Of a stretch of DNA of 64,000 nt, positions 54,179 through 62,194 are shown piece after piece. Positions within the stretch are counted from its first letter, which is position 1. Each line of letters begins with the position of its first letter. The position numbers and the translations under genes were made by a program. The notes beneath the pieces are model-generated. The model was given only the letters and a program-made list of their open reading frames with translations, was not told the DNA's origin and did not search any database. Location: the NCBI RefSeq assembly GCF_019801605.1, contig NZ_JAHVIT010000001.1:1302001-1366000 (forward strand), in the 5' to 3' direction. Origin of the DNA: Maritimibacter alkaliphilus. GTDB lineage: Bacteria; Pseudomonadota; Alphaproteobacteria; Rhodobacterales; Rhodobacteraceae.

Positions 54179-56050
54179 TCACTCGCCGGCCTGAGCCACT
54201 GGCTGGCTCTGGGTCCGGGTCAGCTGCCGTGCCAGCACGAGGCCGGTGCAGACCAGACCCGCGACGGTCACGCGCCAGTCGGGATAGATCATGCAGATCG
54301 CGCCGACGAAGAGCAGACCGGCCTGCCAGTACTCGAGCTTGCCGTAGAAGAACCGTTGCAGTGCGGCGGCCAGCAGGATCACACCCAGCGTCGCGAAGCC
54401 GACCACGGTGATGATGCCAAAGATATCCCCCTGCAGCAGGATCGAGGGCTCGTAGACGAACATGAAGGGAACGATGAAGCCCGTCATGCCCAGCTTGACC
54501 GCGGCGATGGACGCCTCGACGATCTTGGCCTGGCTCAGCGTGTTCGCGGCATAGACCGCCATGGCGACCGGCGGCGTGATGGCCGAGAGGATCGCGAAGT
54601 AGAACACGAAGAGGTGCGCCGCTTCGACTTCCACGCCCAGTTTCACCAGCGCCGGAACCAGCAGGGCGACCTGCACGATGTAGGCGGGGGTGGTGGGCAT
54701 GCCCATGCCGAGGATGATGCCCGCGACCATCGAGAGCAGCAGCGCGATGACGAGGGTGTCCTGCGCGGCGGAGATCACGAAGTTCGAGAAGGTCAGGCCA
54801 AGGCCGGTGATGTCGATGACACCCACGACGATACCCGCACAGGCACAGGCCGCGGCGATGGAGAGCACGTTGCGCGCACCGCCTTCGAGGGCTGCGAGGA
54901 TGTTGTCGATGGTGACATAGTGACGGGTGGTCTTGCGCATGGCCGCAACGGGCACCACCGAGATCACGCCGCAGAGCGCCGCGTAGGGGGCGGAGTAGCC
55001 CATCATCAGCACGCCGATGATGACGGCCAGCGGGAGGAAGAGGTGGCCACGTTCACGCAGCACCTGCTTCATCGGCACCTGGTCCTCTTTCGGGACCGAA
55101 CCGATGCCACGGCGCTTGGCCTCGAAGTGGACGGCGGCGAAGAGCGCGACGTAGAACAGGACCGCGGGGACGATGGCGTACTTGGCAACCGTCAGGTAGC
55201 CGACGCCGAGGTATTCCGCCATCACGAAGGCAGCGGCACCCATCACCGGCGGCATGATCTGACCGCCCGTGGAGGCCACGGCCTCGACCGCACCGGCGAA
55301 GGCGGGCTTGAAGCCCATGCGCTTCATCAGCGGGATCGAGAAGGTGCCGGTGGTCATCACGTTGGCCACGGCCGACCCCGAAACCGAGCCGAACATGCCC
55401 GAGGTCACGCAGGCCACCTTGGCGGGGCCGCCGGCCTGACGACCGGTAAGTGCGACGGCGAAGTCCATGAAGAGCTGGCCCACGCCCATCCGTTCGACCA
55501 ATGCGCCGAAGAGGATGAAGAGCACCATGTAGGTTGCCGACACCGAGATCGGGATACCGAAGATGCCTTCGGGGGTCATGAACAGCTGTTCGAGGATCAC
55601 GCTCGGCAGGGTCGAGGTGAAGAAGAGGCCATAGGCCATGAAGCAGATCGCGGTGATCGGCAGGACCGGCCCCAGCATACGTCGGGTCGCTTCCAGCAGC
55701 AGCACCACGAGCGTGATGCCCACGGCGATGTCCATCGGCTCCAGCGGGTCCACGTAGAGGAACCGCATGTAGATGTAATCGAGATTCAGCGAGGGATAGA
55801 GCGCCGCCAGGCAGGCGATGCCGCCCAGCAGGATGTCGTACCAGCGCGGCACCTCCTGCTGACGTCCCTTGTAGTCATGGGTCAGGTAGATGAGCAGCAG
55901 GGCCAAGGCCACGTGCACGCCACGCATCACGTAGGGGTTGGGCGGACCTGCAAAGGCCACGTAAAGATGCCACAACGCCATGCCGATCAGGATCAGACGT
56001 ACGATCCTCGAAAGCAGCGGTATGTGTCTTGAGAACAGACTCAGGCTCAT
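54179..56050 (-). CDS. TRAP transporter fused permease (4TM/12TM)
   Basis: 623-residue inner-membrane protein in which the small (DctQ-like, about 1-150) and large (DctM-like, about 160-600) subunits are fused, as usual for TAXI-TRAP systems. Large-subunit motifs are GMFGSVSGSAVANVMTTG, EAVASTGGQIMPPVMGAAAFVMAEYL, MVAGIILGMGMPTTPAYI and AILSAITPPVAMAVYAA. Imports an organic acid captured by the TAXI protein encoded upstream. The operon is terminated at 54141-54174 and probably controlled by the divergent GntR regulator. Confidence 0.93.
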   Translation of the reverse strand: MSLSLFSRHIPLLSRIVRLILIGMALWHLYVAFAGPPNPYVMRGVHVALALLLIYLTHDYKGRQQEVPRWYDILLGGIACLAALYPSLNLDYIYMRFLYVDPLEPMDIAVGITLVVLLLEATRRMLGPVLPITAICFMAYGLFFTSTLPSVILEQLFMTPEGIFGIPISVSATYMVLFILFGALVERMGVGQLFMDFAVALTGRQAGGPAKVACVTSGMFGSVSGSAVANVMTTGTFSIPLMKRMGFKPAFAGAVEAVASTGGQIMPPVMGAAAFVMAEYLGVGYLTVAKYAIVPAVLFYVALFAAVHFEAKRRGIGSVPKEDQVPMKQVLRERGHLFLPLAVIIGVLMMGYSAPYAALCGVISVVPVAAMRKTTRHYVTIDNILAALEGGARNVLSIAAACACAGIVVGVIDITGLGLTFSNFVISAAQDTLVIALLLSMVAGIILGMGMPTTPAYIVQVALLVPALVKLGVEVEAAHLFVFYFAILSAITPPVAMAVYAANTLSQAKIVEASIAAVKLGMTGFIVPFMFVYEPSILLQGDIFGIITVVGFATLGVILLAAALQRFFYGKLEYWQAGLLFVGAICMIYPDWRVTVAGLVCTGLVLARQLTRTQSQPVAQAGE

Positions 56051-56162
56051 GGCGATCCTCCTCTTGGCGCCCGTGGGAACCGCACCGCCCCTTCAGACGC
56101 CGTTTCGGTTCCATTCGCTCTGTATGTACCGCCCTGCCCCTCCTGTGGCGCGGACGGAGAAA

Positions 56163-56187
56163 GGCGGGGCCACGATGCAGCCCCGCC
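56163..56187 (-). promoter_or_regulatory. Intercistronic stem-loop between TAXI SBP and permease
   Basis: Perfect 8-bp stem GGCGGGGC / GCCCCGCC with a 9-base loop, followed on the minus strand by TTTCTCCGTCC: a partial terminator or RNA-stability element. A smaller ATCCCGC-TTGGGAT hairpin lies at 56192-56206. Expected effect is more binding protein than permease. Confidence 0.65.
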
Positions 56188-56208
56188 CGGTCATCCCGCT
56201 TGGGATGA

Positions 56209-57168
56209 TCAGTTCATGCTGACGCCGCGGGACTCGTAGAATTCCTTGGCGGCGGGGTGGAACGGCACACCGATGTCGGTGGCCATCATGTCCACGGTCA
56301 GGCCGGCCATCGACTTGGTGATCGCACCAAAGCTGTCGATGTTGTCGGCGATCGCGCCGAGGACAGCCTTGATGATCTCACCGTCGAAGTCGCAGGCCGC
56401 GACCATGTGGGTGTCGTAGGAAATCGCGTGCTTCAGCTCGTCGATGCCCGGGTAGGAGCCCGGCTTGACTTCACGCAGCTGGAAGGCGGCGTTCATGTCC
56501 TTGAAGTGCTTGAAGGTTTCCTCGTCGATGTCGATCATGTTGATGTCGCGCGACGACGCGAGGTCCATGACAGAGCCGGTGGGCAGCGAGGAGCCGAGGG
56601 TGAAGATGTCGGCGTGGCCATCCTTCATCTGGCTGGCGCTGTCCGAGTAGGACGTATGCGCGACCGACTTCATGTCGTCGAAGGTCAGGCCAGCGGTGCC
56701 GAGCAGTTCGCGGGTGAGGTATTCACCGGTGTTGCCGAGCTGCTGGGTGGTCAGGTCGTGGCCCTTCATGTCCGCAACCGAGTTGATGCCGCTGTCCGCG
56801 GTCACGACAACCTGGAAGTACTGCGGATAGAGAACGCCGATGTTGCAGACGTTGGTGGTCGCCTTGCGGAAGGGCTCCTTGCCTTCGAGGCTGTCCACGG
56901 TCGAAATCGAGTTCGCGAAGGCGATCGGGAAACGACCCGCATCGACGCCGACCACGTTGGCCACGCCCGCGCCGGGGGTAACGGTGATCGACAGGTCGGG
57001 GATTTCCTTTTCCACGATAGCCTTGATCGCGCCGCCGACGGGGAACCAGGACCCGCCCTGCTGGCCGGTGGCCATCACGAATTCATCGGCCTGTGCGGCC
57101 ACGGCCCCGGATGCAACGATGGCAGCCACGGCAACTGCGCCGCGGGCGGCTTTGAGAACTTGAGACAT
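56209..57168 (-). CDS. TAXI-family TRAP transporter solute-binding protein
   Basis: 319 residues, periplasmic, with signal peptide (MSQVLKAARGAVAVAAIVASGAVAAQA). Mature start DEFVMATGQQGGSWFPVGGAIKA is the classic TAXI opening (family TGgtgGtyyPvG), then GAGVANVVGVDAGRFPIAFANS and VPFHPAAKEFYESRGV. First gene of the leftward operon. Same length as the 891-1850 protein but clearly diverged, so the two importers take different ligands. The context (hydroxyacid dehydrogenase, larE-larB) suggests a 2-hydroxy- or 2-oxoacid. Confidence 0.93.
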   Translation of the reverse strand: MSQVLKAARGAVAVAAIVASGAVAAQADEFVMATGQQGGSWFPVGGAIKAIVEKEIPDLSITVTPGAGVANVVGVDAGRFPIAFANSISTVDSLEGKEPFRKATTNVCNIGVLYPQYFQVVVTADSGINSVADMKGHDLTTQQLGNTGEYLTRELLGTAGLTFDDMKSVAHTSYSDSASQMKDGHADIFTLGSSLPTGSVMDLASSRDINMIDIDEETFKHFKDMNAAFQLREVKPGSYPGIDELKHAISYDTHMVAACDFDGEIIKAVLGAIADNIDSFGAITKSMAGLTVDMMATDIGVPFHPAAKEFYESRGVSMN

Positions 57169-57488
57169 GTAACTCCTCCCGAGTTTTGCTGACTGAGCTC
57201 AGGGCCGGCTGCGCGGATCTCCTCCCGCATAGCCAATGGTCCTGCCCGTCGCTCCTCCCTGATACGACACGGGCGTGCCGTCTCCGGCAACTTCCCCCAC
57301 AACGTGACAACTTGTCAAACGAAAATACAAGTAAGCCCGGTTCTCTTTGTGCTTGCCAAGCAAAATATGGCGGAAACTCCCTTATTTTGCAGGTGCAGAA
57401 ACGATTCCCCTGGCACCTCAACCTGTAAGGTCCTCATATTGACATCTTATAATACAAGTGTACCGTCGATCCCCGGAGGAGACTTTCA
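57169..57488. promoter_or_regulatory. Divergent promoter/operator region, TAXI-TRAP operon / GntR-larE-larB operon
   Basis: 320 bases, AT-rich near both ends. Contains the exact palindrome TGACAA-C-TTGTCA (57305-57317), and AATACAAGT twice (57324-57332 and 57451-57459), the first forming an ACTTGT...ACAAGT pair with the palindrome. On the plus strand TATAAT (57448-57453) is a good -10 box about 36 bases before the GntR ATG, overlapping the second AATACAAGT, which fits autorepression. CCCGGAGGAG precedes ATG 57489. Confidence 0.6.
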
Positions 57489-58280
57489 ATGAGCGAGATA
57501 TTCGGGAAATCCGTGTCTCTGACGCGCGGGTCGACCCTGAGCGATCAGGTGACCGAGGCGTTGCGCCAGAACGTGACCAGCGGCACCTGGCCCGTGGGCA
57601 GCATGTTGCCCTCCGAGGCCATGCTTTGCCAAGAGCTGAATGTCTCCCGCACCGTCATCCGCGAGGCGGTTTCCCGGCTGAAAGCAGAGGGGCTGCTCTC
57701 CAGCCAGCAGGGCCGCGGGGCCTTCGTGGCCGCCAGCCGCTCCCGCCTCGGATTCTCCATCGACGCGGGTGACGTGGACAACCGGTGGAAACTCGGCCAG
57801 ATCCTCGAACTCCGCATGGGAGCCGAGATCGAGGCCGCCGCCATCGCCGCCCGGCGCCGCACCGAAGAGGACCTCGCCACGATTCGCGAAGCGGTCGAGG
57901 CCTTCGCGGCGCAGCAGCAGCACAGCCCCGAGAATGCCCGCGCCGGCGTGGAGGCCGACCTACGTTTCCACCGGGCGATCTGCGAGGCGACGCGCAACAG
58001 CTATTACCTCGCCTTCTACGACTACCTAAGCGCCAGCCTGCGCGAGACCATCGAGGCCGGTCGTCACCGCGCGCTTGAACGGGGCGGCGACAGCCGGGAG
58101 GCCGCGGAGGAACACCGCTCCATCGTCGAGGCCATCGCCGAGCAGGACATGTTCGCCGCCCGCAAGCGGATGCGCAAACACCTCGAACTGTCGCGCGACC
58201 GCCTGCTGGGGCAGCTCTGGGACCACCAGGGCGAGAAGAGCGACCTGCACCGCAACGACCGGCCCGAGGCGGCGGAGTGA
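57489..58280 (+). CDS. GntR-family regulator (FadR/FCD type)
   Basis: 263 residues. N-terminal winged helix (about 16-80: LSDQVTEALRQNVTSGTWPVGSM, SRTVIREAVSRLKAEGLL, GRGAFVA) and C-terminal FCD domain with VEADLRFHRAICEAT and EEHRSIVEAI, the conserved metal/ligand histidines. This pattern is shared by LldR/GlcC-type regulators of hydroxyacid use. It overlaps larE by 4 bases and faces the TAXI-TRAP operon, so it likely regulates both. Confidence 0.92.
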   Translation: MSEIFGKSVSLTRGSTLSDQVTEALRQNVTSGTWPVGSMLPSEAMLCQELNVSRTVIREAVSRLKAEGLLSSQQGRGAFVAASRSRLGFSIDAGDVDNRWKLGQILELRMGAEIEAAAIAARRRTEEDLATIREAVEAFAAQQQHSPENARAGVEADLRFHRAICEATRNSYYLAFYDYLSASLRETIEAGRHRALERGGDSREAAEEHRSIVEAIAEQDMFAARKRMRKHLELSRDRLLGQLWDHQGEKSDLHRNDRPEAAE

Positions 58281-59104
58281 CCTGCGCGCCCCGCCCCCAG
58301 GGCCCCGCCCTGCCCGCCGCGCTCCACGACGCGTTGCAGGCGCCCGACCGGCTGACCATCGCGCTGAGTGGCGGCATCGATTCGCTAACGCTATCCGCCG
58401 CCGCAGCCCTCGCCCGCGACGGGCAGGTCTCGCTGGTGCATGCGGTCTCCGCCGCCGTGCCCGCTGCCGCCACCGCGCGGGTGAAGGACTTCGCCGCCGC
58501 CCGCGCCCTGCCCCTGCGGCTGGTCGATGCGGGCGAATTCGCCGATCCGCGTTATCGCGCGAACCCGGTGAACCGCTGCTACTTCTGCAAGTCGAACCTC
58601 TATGGCACCCTGCGCCAGTTGGCGGGCGACGGGGCCATTGCCGCGGGCACCAACCTCGATGACCTCGGCGATTACCGCCCCGGTCTTCAGGCTGCGGACG
58701 AACATGCCATCCTGCATCCCTTCGTCGAGGCGGAGATGCCGAAATCCGAGGTCCGCGCCCTTGCCCGGCGCCTCGGCCTCGGCGATCTGGCGGACCTGCC
58801 CGCCGCCCCCTGCCTCGCCAGCCGGATCGAGACCGGCCTGCGGGTGGAGCCCGCCGAACTGGCACTGATCGACGCGGTGGAGAGCGCGCTGCGCGACCGG
58901 CTGGGCGCCGTCACCCTGCGCTGCCGCCGCCTGCCCGATGCCCTCGCGATCGAGATCGACGCGGCGACCCTTGCCACCCTGACACCGGAGGCGCAGGTCG
59001 CGTTGACCGACCACGCCCGCGCCGTCGCAGCTGCCCACGACGCCGCCCACCTGCCGCTGCGCCTGCGGGCCTACAAGAGAGGGAGCGCCTTCATCCATGC
59101 CTGA
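58277..59104 (+). CDS. larE: ATP-dependent sacrificial sulfur transferase LarE
   Basis: Supplies sulfur to the pyridinium dithio-bis-acid precursor of the nickel-pincer nucleotide (NPN), the cofactor of lactate racemase and related 2-hydroxyacid racemases. 275 residues: PP-loop SGGIDS at 31-36, an additional CYFC pair (Cys101, Cys104), and the family's C-terminal cysteine in PCLASRI (Cys179), which corresponds to the sacrificial Cys176 of L. plantarum LarE. With three cysteines it may belong to the LarE type proposed to carry a [4Fe-4S] cluster. ATGA overlap with the regulator upstream and 8-base overlap with larB downstream. Confidence 0.92.
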   Translation: MTCAPRPQGPALPAALHDALQAPDRLTIALSGGIDSLTLSAAAALARDGQVSLVHAVSAAVPAAATARVKDFAAARALPLRLVDAGEFADPRYRANPVNRCYFCKSNLYGTLRQLAGDGAIAAGTNLDDLGDYRPGLQAADEHAILHPFVEAEMPKSEVRALARRLGLGDLADLPAAPCLASRIETGLRVEPAELALIDAVESALRDRLGAVTLRCRRLPDALAIEIDAATLATLTPEAQVALTDHARAVAAAHDAAHLPLRLRAYKRGSAFIHA

Positions 59105-59855
59105 GGACCGTTTCGACAGCGACCCGAACGTCACATTCGACCGCGACCGCCAGCTGCGCATCGGGCTGGAGGAGGCCGTGCTGGCGGAGTTCAAGACCGT
59201 CGCGCAGGTCTCGGCCATCCTCGGCGATGCCATCGCCGAGGGCCGACGCCTGCTGCTGACCCGCCTGACCCGCGATCAGCACGCCGCCCTGCCCGAGGCG
59301 CAGCGCGCGGCCATCGACTATTGCCCGCTCTCTCGGACCGCGATCCTCGGGGCGCTGCCGCCGCAGGCCGTGACCCCGCGGGTGGCGCTGGTCAGTGCGG
59401 GCACCTCGGATGCGGGCCCGGCGGTAGAGGCGCAGCGCGTGCTGGCCTATTCCGGCCTCTCCGCGACCATGGTGGCCGACGTGGGCGTGGCCGGGCTCTG
59501 GCGCCTGCTGCGGCAGGAGGAGCTGCTGAAATCCATGCAGGTCGTCATCGTCTTCGCCGGCATGGATGCGGCGCTGCCCTCGGTGGTGGCGGGCCTCGTG
59601 CCGGGCATGGTGATCGCGGTGCCCACCTCGGTCGGCTATGGCGTGGCGGCGGGCGGCCAGACGGCGCTGAACGCCACGCTGGCCAGCTGCGCGCCGGGCA
59701 TCCTCGTGACCAATATCGACAACGGCTATGGCGCCGCCTGCGCCGCGCTGCGGTTCGCCCGTGTGACCGGGACACCCGCCCCCCGTACGCCTGACGCCGC
59801 ATCCGGCGCCCCATCGGACCGGGCGGCGCGCCCTGCACCCCCCGACGGCTTTTGA
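59097..59855 (+). CDS. larB: Nickel-pincer cofactor biosynthesis carboxylase LarB
   Basis: First enzyme of NPN synthesis: carboxylates and hydrolyses nicotinic acid adenine dinucleotide. 252 residues; the C-terminal half is an AIR-carboxylase (PurE)-like domain with VSAGTSDAGPAVEAQRVL, FAGMDAALPSVVAGLVPG and VPTSVGYGVAAGG, the LarB signatures. The tail after residue 225 is proline/alanine-rich. larC (nickel insertion) and larA (racemase) are not in this window. Confidence 0.93.
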   Translation: MPEDRFDSDPNVTFDRDRQLRIGLEEAVLAEFKTVAQVSAILGDAIAEGRRLLLTRLTRDQHAALPEAQRAAIDYCPLSRTAILGALPPQAVTPRVALVSAGTSDAGPAVEAQRVLAYSGLSATMVADVGVAGLWRLLRQEELLKSMQVVIVFAGMDAALPSVVAGLVPGMVIAVPTSVGYGVAAGGQTALNATLASCAPGILVTNIDNGYGAACAALRFARVTGTPAPRTPDAASGAPSDRAARPAPPDGF

Positions 59856-59931
59856 CATGTCGGACAGCCTGCGGATAATACCCCCCATCACGGGGGCCCG
59901 CGCCGGGTCCACGGCAACGGGTGGCATCGGA

Positions 59932-60648
59932 ATGGACAACGGCAAGCTGACGATCCGCAAGCGCAAGACGCTCTCGGACCAGCTCTATGGCCAGATCCTC
60001 GAACAGATCGTCTCGGGCACCCTGACGCAGGGCGAGAAGCTGCCCTCCGAGAACCAGATCTGCTCCGCCTTCGAGGTCTCCCGCCCCGTTGTCCGCGAAG
60101 CCCTGCGCAAGCTGCAGGAGGACGGTCTGATCGAGGCCCGTCGCGGTGTCGGCTCCTTCGTGCGCAAGCGGCCGCCACAGGGGCTGATCGAGTTCACCAC
60201 GGCGGACAGCGTCTCGGGCCTGATGCGGGCCATGGAAGCGCGGATCGTGCTGGAGAAGGAAACCGCCCGCCTCGCCGCCATCCGCGCCGAGCCCCGCGAC
60301 ATTGCCAAGATCGAGGCGGCGCTGGAGCGGCTCGAAGCCTCGATGCAGGTGCGCGCGCCCTCTCTGGATGCGGACTACGACTTTCACCTCGCCGTGGCCG
60401 AGGCCAGCGGGAACGAGGTCTTCGTCACAATGCTGACCGCGATCCGCGAGGTAGCCGAGCGCACGATCCAGGTGGCGCAGAACATCACCCGGGGCGGCAC
60501 GCAGGCGCGGATCGACCGGGTCGCGCGAGAACACCGACAGGTGCTGGAGGCGATCAAGTCCCGTGATGGCGAAGCCGCCGGACTGACCATGGCCTACCAC
60601 CTGCTTCAGGCGCGCCAGCGGGTCACCGACACCGCCCGGGACGATTGA
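59932..60648 (+). CDS. GntR-family regulator (FadR/FCD type)
   Basis: 238 residues from ATG 59932. Winged helix at about 10-78 (LSDQLYGQILEQIVSGTLTQGEKLPSENQICSAFEVSRPVVREALRK region, GVGSFV) and FCD domain with DADYDFHLAVAEASGN and REHRQVLEAI. An in-frame ATG at 59857, one base after the larB stop, would add 25 residues; both starts have weak ribosome-binding sites, and I prefer 59932 because homologous sequence begins there. Likely regulates the nearby sugar-acid or lar genes. Confidence 0.87.
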   Translation: MDNGKLTIRKRKTLSDQLYGQILEQIVSGTLTQGEKLPSENQICSAFEVSRPVVREALRKLQEDGLIEARRGVGSFVRKRPPQGLIEFTTADSVSGLMRAMEARIVLEKETARLAAIRAEPRDIAKIEAALERLEASMQVRAPSLDADYDFHLAVAEASGNEVFVTMLTAIREVAERTIQVAQNITRGGTQARIDRVAREHRQVLEAIKSRDGEAAGLTMAYHLLQARQRVTDTARDD

Positions 60649-60889
60649 TCCGCGAGGTCACCGACGGCGTCTGGTATGAATGACCCACGAGGTCCCGGAT
60701 GGTGTCTGGGGTGAGGCGGCCGGCGTGTCACGCGCGACGCTCAGGCCGCCTGATCCACAACGCCACGCAAACGCCCCAAGACATGGGCCACTGCGGGTCA
60801 TGTAGACGCAAGAGACCTTGACCTCCCCCAGCGGCGGCACCTGCGATCCTTGATGACATCGCTGTCCTGTAAGCCGCCCCAATCAGCAG

Positions 60890-60981
60890 TTTGCAAAGCC
60901 GCGAGAGGTGGTTTGCAAAGCAACCCGCCCCATCCGCGTGGCCGATCCAACTTTGCAAACAGCGCACTGGAGATTTGCAAA
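60890..60981. repeat. Four-copy TTTGCAAA palindrome array
   Basis: Exact TTTGCAAA at 60890-60897, 60912-60919, 60952-60959 and 60974-60981. The copies form two pairs with 22-base spacing, and the pairs are offset by 62 bases, close to whole helical turns. Flanks are partly conserved (GCAAAGC, GCG). A fifth copy lies inside the next gene at 61789-61796. Confidence 0.75.
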
Positions 60982-61182
60982 GCACCCCCTGAAGGCACCT
61001 ACGGCAAGCCTGCTGCCCCCACCGGCCTCGGGACCGGCCTCCACTCAGCGGCCGCCGCTCAAAAAACGCGCGCCCTAACGCCACCGGCCCCACACGGAAT
61101 GTGCGGGGCCGATGGGTCTTGCATTGGACATGACTGACTGGCGTGGCCGATCAGGTGGGCCCGGCCACTTCAGCCCCGATCG

Positions 61183-61210
61183 ACCTGGTCTGATCAACCA
61201 GGTCTGATCA
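61183..61210. repeat. 14-base tandem duplication
   Basis: ACCTGGTCTGATCA followed directly by ACCAGGTCTGATCA (13 of 14 identical). CCTGGT and ACCAGG can also pair as a small hairpin around CTGATCA. Located 69 bases beyond the dehydratase stop. Confidence 0.6.
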
Positions 61211-61278
61211 GCAGGGGTTGCGCAAACTGGACCTGCTCAATCGGGCCCGACAACCCGGGACCCATCGAACGCCCCCTG

Positions 61279-62184
61279 TCACTTTCGCCCGGCGATCAGG
61301 TCTTCCATCATGCCACGCTCTTCCTCGGTCAGGTCGGTGAGCGGAGCGCGCACCGGGCCGGTCTCGAAGCCGCGCAGGCTGACGCCCGCCTTGATCGCCG
61401 AGACCGCGTAACCGGCGCAGCGGTCGCGGATCTTGGCGAACGGATAGTAGAACTCCCGCAGCAGCCGCTCGCAGGTGGCGTCGTCGCCCTTGCTGAAGGC
61501 ATCGAAGAAGCTCAGCGCCGTTTCGGGCACGAAGTTGAAGACGGCCGAGGAATAGGTCGGCATCCCCGCCCCGCGATAGGCCTGCGCGAAAAGCTCGTGC
61601 GTGGGCATCCCGCCGATGTAGGACAGCCGGTCGCCCATCTGGATCGTCACCCGGCGCACCGTGTCGATGTCGCCGGTGCCATCCTTGAAGCCGATCAGGT
61701 TGGGGCATTCCTCCGCCAGTTGCTCCAGCGTCTCGGCCGAGACGCGCGAGGCGCCGCGGTTGTAGACGATGACGCCCATGTTGGTGGATTTGCAAACCGC
61801 GCGGATGCGGTTTGCAACACCTTCCTGCGGGCCCTCGGTCAGGTAGTGCGGCAGCAGCAGGATGCCGTCGCCGCCTGCCGCTTCGATCGCCTGCGCCATG
61901 TCGCAGGCCATCCTTGTGCCATAGCCGCAGCCCGCGATCACGGGCGCATCGCCTGCCACCTGACGGGCGACCTTCACCACCTCGACCACCTCGTCGGGGG
62001 TGAGGGAGAAGAGCTCCCCCGTGCCGCCGGCCACGATCAGGCCGGCCACCGGATAGGAGGAAAGCCAGTCGAGATGCGCGGCGAAAGGCTTGGGCGCAAA
62101 GCGGTCCTGATCGTCGAAGGGCGTCACCGGGAAGGACAGCAGCCCGGTGCGGATCGTTTCACGCAGGTCGTTCGGTGCAATCAT
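61279..62184 (-). CDS. kdgD: 5-dehydro-4-deoxyglucarate dehydratase (DapA superfamily)
   Basis: Converts 5-dehydro-4-deoxy-D-glucarate to 2-oxoglutarate semialdehyde with loss of water and CO2. 301 residues of the DHDPS/NAL fold: GGTGELFSLTPDE (53-65), the Tyr141 of VYNRGASRVS and Schiff-base Lys167 in IGFKDGTGD. The RETIRTGLLSFPVTPF N-terminus and NRGASR motif point to KdgD rather than DapA. It follows the semialdehyde dehydrogenase gene by 10 bases; together they finish glucarate/galactarate oxidation to 2-oxoglutarate. Confidence 0.9.
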   Translation of the reverse strand: MIAPNDLRETIRTGLLSFPVTPFDDQDRFAPKPFAAHLDWLSSYPVAGLIVAGGTGELFSLTPDEVVEVVKVARQVAGDAPVIAGCGYGTRMACDMAQAIEAAGGDGILLLPHYLTEGPQEGVANRIRAVCKSTNMGVIVYNRGASRVSAETLEQLAEECPNLIGFKDGTGDIDTVRRVTIQMGDRLSYIGGMPTHELFAQAYRGAGMPTYSSAVFNFVPETALSFFDAFSKGDDATCERLLREFYYPFAKIRDRCAGYAVSAIKAGVSLRGFETGPVRAPLTDLTEEERGMMEDLIAGRK

Positions 62185-62194
62185 CGTACCGCTC

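Larger units (their letters stand above)
60649..61278. other. 630-base gene-free region between convergent genes
   Basis: No credible coding region. It holds a four-copy TTTGCAAA array (60890-60981), a hairpin CGGCCCCACAC...GTGCGGGGCCG with one mismatch (about 61085-61112) and a tandem duplication (61183-61210). A minus-strand open frame of 121 codons (60728-61093) merely translates the repeats (LCK/FAN motifs) and is not taken as a gene. Confidence 0.6.

Noticed and set aside
52316-56032. A 1238-codon open frame on the plus strand
   Set aside because: It lies antisense to the TRAP permease and ThDP enzyme genes, is rich in His/Arg/Gly from reverse-complement GC-rich codons, and crosses a strong terminator. 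It is a shadow of real genes.
57439-57453. TTGACA plus TATAAT as one promoter
   Set aside because: The two boxes are only 3 bases apart, so they cannot be a -35/-10 pair; TATAAT alone may still be a -10 box.
60890-60981. TTTGCAAA array as a CRISPR array
   Set aside because: Repeats are only 8 bases with unequal short spacers, and no cas gene is present.
60728-61093. A 121-codon minus-strand frame in the gene-free gap
   Set aside because: It only translates the TTTGCAAA repeats (LCK/FAN), has no ribosome-binding site and no domain-like sequence.
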